A stretch of DNA of 64,000 bases from Antedon bifida (Eukaryota; Echinodermata; Crinoidea; Comatulida; Antedonidae). Where the stretch lies: positions 14,451,001-14,515,000 of the forward strand of contig OY727095.1 in assembly GCA_963402885.1 (NCBI GenBank), read 5' to 3'. Shown here in pieces: positions 24,501 to 33,500 of the stretch (within the stretch, counting starts at the first letter, position 1; every line of letters begins with the position of its first letter). Under the pieces are notes generated by a model. It saw only the letters and a program-made list of their open reading frames with translations. It had not been told where the DNA came from and searched no databases. Position numbers and translations under genes: made by a program.

Positions 24501-27500
24501 CCGTATCTTTTCTGAAGACGTTGAAATAATAAATCATGATTGATAGTGTCAAATGCGGCGGAGTAGTCGAGTAGAATAAGTACCGCTTCATTACCTTTGT
24601 CTAAAGCAAGTAGTAGATCGTTTGTAACACGTAATAAAGCGGTTTCAGTTGAGTGGAAGCGGCGGTAGGCTGATTGGACTTTTGAAAACAGGAAATGTTC
24701 ATCCATATATGCTTTTATCTGAGCAGTTGCAATTCTTTCCAAGACTTTGAAAAGGAAGGGAAGATTTGCAATTGGTCTATAATTTTGTAGGACGTTGGAG
24801 TCGAGATTTTGCTTTTTCAACAGTGGAATAACGAGGGACAATTTAAATGCAGATGGTACAGTACCTGATGACAGCGACATGTTGACGATTTTAGTGATAT
24901 GCGGTAGTAGAGCGTCAATGCAGTTTTTTAGTAACCATGTTGGAATTGGGTCAAGTCTACTGGACTTAGATGCGCTTTCAGCAATGACTTTGCGTACCGT
25001 ATCTTCTGATGTTTGCTCGAATTCAGCGAAACTACTATTACATGAATCGTCAACGTTGACAGTTATTAGTGGAGTGTTTATGGAGTTAAGTTTCTTGCAA
25101 ATCTTCAGAATCTTTTCATTAAAGAAACAGCCAAACTGGTTTGCGAGATCCATTGAAGATGTGTGTTTCGGCAGAACAGGAGAAGAATCGACCGAGTACA
25201 GTTTACTTATGATGCGGAAAAGGTTCTTGTCATCCGCATTAGCGATTTCATTGCGATGATAATTGCATTTTGCTAGATCTAGCATATCTTTATATGCTTT
25301 GCATTCCAACTTGTACCTCTGTTTGTCGATATCCAAACCAGATTTCAACATTCTGCGTTCTGATCTCCGTTTCACGCACTTCGCTTCACGGAGTTCATTC
25401 GTGTACCATGGTGCCTGTGGTCTAATGGTGACCAGTTTAGTTGTTAACGGAGCATGTTGGTCAAGGATGTACTGCAATACATTATTGTATTGGTCAGCGA
25501 GATCGGAGACATTATCTTCCGGTGCGCAGACGAGCGGGGAATTCATTATATCTTCGACAAAACAATTTAGATCAATGTTACGAAGTTTGCGGAAGGAGGT
25601 TGTCCGCGTTGGTTGTTTAGGATGTGATAAATCCATCAGGCTGATGACAGCCATATGGTCGGAAGGTAGTCCTTGTTTGACAGTGGTTTGTTTTATTATG
25701 TTGTCGTTTTTCCGAGAGATTAGAAGGTCCAGTGTGTGCCCACTAACGTGAGTGGGGCCTTGGACATGTTGATGAAGACAACTCGTGTCAAGCAGTTCAT
25801 CAAATCGCTTGGTGTTGTTGTCCAAGAGGTCATCTGTGTGAATATTGAAATCACCAACAATCAGAAGGTTTTTGGTGCAAGGTGCAAGAGACTGATTCAA
25901 GAAGTGATGAGAATTCAGTGATGAACAAGTCAAAGGTAAGTTTGTTTTTGGTCGATGGTGGTGGTCTGTAAATTGCAATCAAGTTAATTACAGATGAATT
26001 GGAAGTGATCTTGATATCCATATGTTCGAAAGACCGGAAACTTGTTGAAACATTTGGTGTTATTTGGAGTCCACGGTGCGAAATGATGCATATTCCACCT
26101 CCGCGTCCACCTGTAGGGCGTGGCGCGTGTGACACCACGAAATTTGGGAGGGTGTTACTCACGTCCGCGATAAAGTGGTTGTCACTTGCATCACCTTTCA
26201 ACCAACTTTCGGTAATTACTAAAATGTCACATTCAACATCCAAAATAAAATCACAAATGTGAACAGTTTTATTTCTTAAAGAACGTGCATTCCACAGTCC
26301 AAAACAGATGGAACTCGAACTACGAGATTGTTCAGTATCCACGGAAACAGGTCCGCGAGGTTGAGAGATGTGTTCAGAGGCGGCAGAGATAAGCTTGCTT
26401 CGTCGTCGACCAGCCTTCTTTCCTCTATGTGTTTTTCGAGTTGAGAATGCTCTGCATGTGGTAAAGGCATTGATATTCAAACGATTTATAGTGTCAATTT
26501 CAGATGGAGTCAACGATGACTTTAAGTTTCCAGATAATCTGAGAAGTTGATCACGATCGTAGTAAATCATAGACGCTATAGATGAACTGACAGGTTGAAA
26601 TTAAAGTCAATGAACACCCGTTATGATAAGACGATTCGGTTCTGTGAAGTAAGCCGACTACTACAATCCTAGGCCTACCGTAGTTGACAAATCCGGCGAA
26701 GAATGTTGAATGAACCGTGGATACGGCTGACCGCGAAGGCTGACTGCACAGGAATGTGAGTAGAAAGGCAAGCGAAACTGGCCTAGGAAAAACGGAACAT
26801 TAGTTTCGCTAGTAGACCAACGATGTTATCTTCACAAATATATACAACGGTCAGTAATAACCAGGAAAAGTTCGATGTGGCATTAAACACACAGATTTCA
26901 GTGTACAGAAACTGTAATTTTACAGAAACTTGGAGAACAGATCAGACTGGCCGCTTGTAAGGCGCACACGTCGTTATTGATTAATTAATGTTATATAATA
27001 AAAAAGTCAATAACAACTAGTTGTGAAAACTGTACTTTAAGTTGCTTGTACTTTAAATTGATATTATATTAACATTTTATCATTTTATAATTAAATTTTA
27101 AAGATGTTTTTATATCAATTGTTACTAAGCAATGTTATATATCATAATTAATTTACCTCCGCCAAGGAGGTATATGTAATCGATCGCGTGTGTTTGTCTG
27201 TCTGTCTGTTTGTTTGTTAGCAGGATTACTCAAAAGTAATTACAAGATCTTTACCAAAATGAATAGATATGTGGTCAAGGACCATTCCATTAAATTTTGT
27301 GACCATTTGGAACCATGGGCCCAATTCTGGACCACTTTTTAGTATACTTTTCAGACCTGCTAGTGTTAAAAGATAGGACAGAATTTTTCAAAAGCCGGCG
27401 AGCAGTCTTAAAGTAACAAGTAAACTGCAAATTGCATTTTCTCAAGAACTACTTGTCCAAGAGTTATAATTTGTGATTTGTAATTTTAAAACATAATTTG

Positions 27501-30500
27501 ATTGAATGTGCACGTTTTTTGATGCGAGTAGTTTAAAAAACCTATTTCTTTTCAAATTCACTCGTTTGAATTTCGCGTTGCTGTTCTATTGTTAGTCAAC
27601 TGAAGCTATTGTTAATTGAAAGGCTTGTTACATAACCATTACACCAAACTCGCATACGCATGCTTGTAGTGAAATTAGCCTAAATCACAAACAGCATTAA
27701 GACACACACAACTATATATATATCTTATGTAGGAGAATTTTACAGTAGGCGGAGGAATGCACTCTCGGAGTGGCTTTCTAATTAATAACGTTAACTGAAA
27801 TCAATAAAGTTTTAACGATATGGTAGATCTTAGCAATAGTGGGCTTAGATGTTTTTTTAATTATTGAAAACTAAACCAATTTACAGAATTACAACGTCAA
27901 ATACAAATTAAGACAATGAAACGGCTAAACGCATTACACAAAAATTATTTTAAATGTTTAAATTATTTTATTTATTTTATTTTTTTATGTCGTACTATAA
28001 CAATCTCAAAATCAACCAAAGCATCTATAAAAAATATATAGTTCTCCAAACTGATATGAAATAATAACCAACCTCTTTACATGCTTCAGAAGAGGGTTCC
28101 TCATTACTTGTTTCATTAAGAGCAGGAGTTCTTTTAATAGTCACCTGAAAAAAAGGAAAGTGATGTTTTGATATTTGAATTTGAGTTTATGAATAGATTA
28201 AATTATGATTTATTCACAAGATATTGAATGATACAGTACCTTTAACAAGAACTTTCGCTCATTCTCCTTAGTTATGAATTTGACAAGAGATAAAGTTACA
28301 TCATGATCTTGGTCGAAGTAAAGTTCAGCATGATTATACAAAAGTATTGGGTCAACTCCTTTCTTTTGAAATTTGTTGAGGAAATCAATAATCATATATG
28401 GAAACAATACATCTGGCAGATATCCCTTAAAGTCGTAATAGATACTGATAGCTGGAAATTCATCAGGCACTGCTTTCACTTCACTTGCTGTCTTGAAAGC
28501 AAGGCGTAGTGGCACAAAAAATGATTGCTTTCCAACAGATTCCTGAAATTGTTGATTTGTAAAAATGCTATTTAAATTTCTTTTAAGAAAACTAATTTCA
28601 TGTACATGTTAAAAACATCTTTCAGCAGAAAGTTTAATCAAAATACGTCATAACGCTACAAATAATTAGAAATTGTATGTAAAATTTTACCAATTATGTA
28701 TCATATAAAAAAATCGTTTTTTTCACATTAGCTTCATGCAAGACATAACATGTTAGAAAAGGAAACTTAACAAAACCTACTGTAGATGTACTTCCCAAAT
28801 CTTGGCTACATGTTGTCTTCCTCTTACAAATGAAACCTAATTGGATCATCAGTGCTACAAGAAACTCAAAATTCTTTCCTTCGTCAACTTTATGCTTTTT
28901 CCATAATTCTCGCAACAAGTCTTCCTCTAGTATGCCCTTTTCAAGCTTACCAAAGGCATCAATATACATGGCCGGCTAAAAAAACACACACACACACACA
29001 TTTATTATAATTTTGTTATCGAACAGCAGATGCAATTACATATGTATATACAATATATATATATATATATAAATTTAAACTACTGTATAAGGTGGCTGTC
29101 AGATATTGCTTTTGATACTACAGCACCTATAGGAATTCACATGTGCCTATTATTTCCCCAAGGAACACTGAATTAAAATTTTTTATGAACCTACTTACTG
29201 GATTTTCTAGTGGAATGACTGTTACAAAAGAAGTGACAATTTTAACCAGCTTCATTGGATCTAACACTGCTTTATCTTTCAATAATTTGTTGTCAGGCAT
29301 GTAAACAATTTCACCAAGATCATACAGGAAGTTAAGAAGGGTTGATAGTTGGTTTTCATCTGCAATACCATTGTCACTTGCCAGCTCTTTGAGCTAAAGA
29401 AAAAAAATGAAATCATAGGTACTGTAGGTATATGTCATTTATAACATTATTTCTGTCATTTACAGAAGTGTTCCGCAAACTTTTTATTTAGTGGCCTAAA
29501 TCCTGTTCCCAATACCAAGCTGCGGCCTAACTACCCAGCTTGAATGTTAGAAACGTATTATAAAAGAATTTGCCACCTTTAGCCTCACCGTGGTTGGAGA
29601 TGAGGTAAGAACATTTTTGGAATATGGACCTCTAGGTCCCTTGAATTGTTTTGTAATTTTGTTTTTGGAGGATAAAAATTGCACCGATGATGATCCACAG
29701 ATTTCTCCTTTATAGCAGACACTAGACATGTCAATGTGTTGCGTTACATTACATCGTGGTCGAAACTTCAACCACACATATAAATAAAAGAGCCCGCCAC
29801 CTCAGTCCCACATGGTTGGGAGTGAGATAAGAAAATTAGGAATATGAACCATAGCTCCTTGGAAATTGCGCTGACATTTTTTTTAGGGTAAAATTGTGCT
29901 GACGACACCGAAAAAAATCAGAGCAGCGTCAGGGTTTTCCCTTTATAATGCACACGGCACATATCACTGTGTCATGTCACAGTTTACACAAGATTCCCGA
30001 TTGAAACTTTAGTCGCACATATCAATGCATTTGTTGGTATGTTACACATTTTTGGAATATCAAACCACACCCTCATAACCTGCGTAACATCAAATTTACA
30101 CTGTTTGTTGTAAACTGCGCATTGTTAAAATAAAGGCTCTTACAACACAGCCCATAGTTTGTGAAACATTGCTTTATAACATGAAATGTTTTGAGGTACA
30201 ATTACCAATATAAAAAAGTTGTGCGCAAAATACTGTCACTTTTTGTCATTTACTTGATACAATTTACTGCATAATGTTGAATCTGAAGGAAAACGTCACT
30301 CTCACAGTGTCATGGGGGATATATACAGAAATTGTTCTCACTGAATGGCAACATAGCAATGAATATTTCATGTAATATTACTAGGTCGTTAAATGGTCTG
30401 GCTCACATTTACTAATATTAATTGTTTTTTAAAAATCTTTTGTTTATGCTTTTTTAGATACTATTAATTACTACTGAAAAGTATGTTTGTCTTGTGAACA

Positions 30501-33500
30501 GGATTGCCACCTTTAAGAAGAATAGTGAATGAATTCGCTTATGGTTATCTTTGGCAATTTGCCTAAATATATAAAAAAAATATTTAAAAAATAAAAAAAC
30601 AAAACAATAAATTAAATTTACCTCTTCAACAGGACACAAAGAAAAGTGTTTTTCTTCCCTTAGATTATGTATGCCACATCGAAAACGCATCCACTTCAAA
30701 GGAACAGGCCTTTCTAAATCTGTCATAAACTCATCAATAACCTCTTTGAGATCACTAAAGCTCTTATCTGTTGTTTCTTCACTGTTTTCGATGGCAAAAT
30801 AATCGTTATACACATGTACTTTCAGTTTTTCTCCAAGTGCACCTCGAAGCTCATTAAATACCTTTTTTGCCTAATAATAAAAAATTTATATTCATATCAT
30901 AACATGGGTCAATTACTGTAATTTATTCTAATTAATATTCAAAAACTTTGTTATGATAGACTCGGTACTACTACTTACTACTATAGTAATCGCAGGTTAG
31001 ACTTAAGTAATAAAATTACTTGATACACTACTCCAGGACTAAGTTTCTTTACATTTGCTTATAGACCTTGTATTTTTAGTAGTTGAGTATTTACCTCAGT
31101 ATTTTGTTCTTTTTCAGTCTTACCAAGCTTCCCCTTGTGTGTACCCACAATAAGGATAGTTGGTTTGTGAACTCCCTTTGCTTTGTTTTTCCCCACAATA
31201 CGACTATGAGAATAAACTGACAGGATGTAAGATAATATGAACTGGAGGTTGGTCCAATGATGTTGACGCCTTTTCTAAAAAAAAAACAAAAACAGAACAA
31301 AATTACCTTTTTGATTAAAAAAAAAGTAAATGCTTTTTTTTTCTTATCAAGAAGACTTGTTCCAGCACAACAACTACAATACCTTAATTAGTCTTACAAT
31401 ACTTACGCCATTAGGATCAATGACGATAGCACGATCTTTAAGGTTCATACGGAGATCAAACACTACGATGTAAAGTGCTTCTGATGTTACGAAGATCTGG
31501 AAAAAATAATGTGCTTGTTATTCAAATATTTTATTAATATTCTTAAAGGCCTATGAACGGTAGTGGTCCCTAACATAAATAAAGACTATTATTATATATT
31601 ACATAGCCTATGTAAATACGCAAACGTGATTGGTTGAAACTGCATCACATGACTAATGCTGCGAGGATCGTAAATCGTATATATACTCAAGAACGATGAT
31701 ATTGACTGAGTAATTTTCGCGTAATTATCATGTCCCTGTCATTAATCATATAAATTCTCGAGTACGATGATATTGACTGTGTAATTTTCGTAAATAAACA
31801 AAAGTCATCTACTGGATCTTGAACTCGCGATGAAATTGTCCCTCCATCACAAGACAACGCTTCACAAATGACAATTTAGTACCAATAGTCAATATTTAAT
31901 TGTAAAATAAAAATTTAATTACATTGTTAATTGAAGTTAATTGAAATTAATTGAATATAAACTGTACATATTTAAAATATTTTTCTATGAAATGTCGTTT
32001 TTATAAACAAAACCTAATTTACAAATTTACATTTTCTCTAAAACCTTACATTTAAAATATCTGTATAATATCTAAATTATTGTTATAATATTTTATATTT
32101 GTAATTTTATGTAAATATTATTTGTTTTATGTTGAGGACCCCTTCTGAAACAAGCTTTCGAGCTTAAAGGGTTATCCTCTGCTATTCCATATTTTGTAAC
32201 TTATTTTTCTTGTATTACTGTTGTGCAAATTGTTTGATCTGTTATTTTTTATATTTTTTATATGGATGGCAATAAATATTACAATTACAATTATGCGCTG
32301 CGCCACGGAACTTGCTGGAAGAAATTAATCAACTAAACTATTTAAACTATGCATACATAGCGCCCTCATTTGTTACTAGTCCTCCCTAGATGTGATGAAA
32401 GACTGTTTGTGATTGGTTAATACTCACAGTAGTAACCGGTACGCGCGCGATGCACTGAACATCTGGCCGGTGATTCGGCTCGATCGCAGAAGACGAATTA
32501 TTATTTATTCGGCCTACCTGATAATAATATTATTATTGTTAATGTAGGCTTATTGATGGAAATTCTTCTGTTATTATTTAAACGACCTAGGCTAGTGAAT
32601 ATTTTGTTGCCAAGGAATCATTAATTAGTAATTATCTGTATATTATTCTTCGAAAGGTAAGGACAAGGTGTATGGGCAGCTTGTTTACATACAATACAAA
32701 AAGGAGGCCTAGCCTAGCTACCCGACCCAGCAGATATTCTACTTGTTGTTGGCTATGTAATATAACAGATATCGCCTTTTATATCGGTAAAATATAAGAT
32801 TAGACATCCCCGAGGTGGCGCTTCGGGAAATATTCCCTCGAACATAATATCATTCCCTCGGGGAAGTCAAATCTTATATTTAACCTCTAAGCAGTCAATA
32901 TATGTGTACTGCGATAGGTATATTCTACAACATTTTAGCAGGCCTATACGATATTGCTCCATATTTCTCTCTTAGGAAGATATCATGGAGGGTTTTAAAA
33001 CGAAATGTTTGGTTGCATCGGTAGATTTTTAAGTGTCGGCGATAAAGTTAGTTCCGGGTTCAAGGTGAGTCAACATCTTGTAACTAAGTTGGCTGTTGGT
33101 GGCGATAGCCATTTTAGTTTTTTGTTTATTTTCGGACCGCGAGTGTGAAAGTATAGTAGTTAGCAAAACAAGAATTATACATACTGCAAATTAATTATAT
33201 TCATAAAGCATCGGAGTATATTGTGGGGAATAGTATATAAAATTACATCAGGAGAACTGATGATAAGACCTTTTGTTTAAAATCAAGTGAATCCCAATAT
33301 ATAGCCGAGTTGTTTAATAAGCTGGCAGGTCTGTATAACTTTTCCCTATCTGTGTCTCATTAGGACCATAGGATATACTTCTTCCCATGTTGCAAGCCGT
33401 CTAAAACTTCTTCCGTCTTAGGCCAAAACGGCCCACTGTGTCATGGAAGTTAGTTTCAAAAGATGTTTAAACTAAAATAATGTATTAATTATACCAATTA

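Larger units (their letters stand above)
23365..26970 (-). mobile_element. L2-like LINE in intron
   Basis: Minus-strand non-LTR element with endonuclease, RT and C-terminal part, split by two frameshifts. The 3' end reads CAGCGCTTTGAAACC, then GCGCTTTATAAATGTTATTT and (TTA)n, ending near 23,365. No ORF1 is recognised. The 5' edge near 26,970 is approximate. A similar 30-bp AT-rich stretch flanks both sides (about 23,340 and 27,095) and may be a long target duplication, but this is weak. It sits within the intron between the exons at 28,073 and 23,169, in the same direction as the host gene. Confidence 0.82.

Noticed and set aside
24327-26550. Several plus-strand open frames of 60-160 codons
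   Set aside because: They are antisense to the L2-like LINE frames, whose RT and endonuclease motifs are unmistakable on the minus strand.
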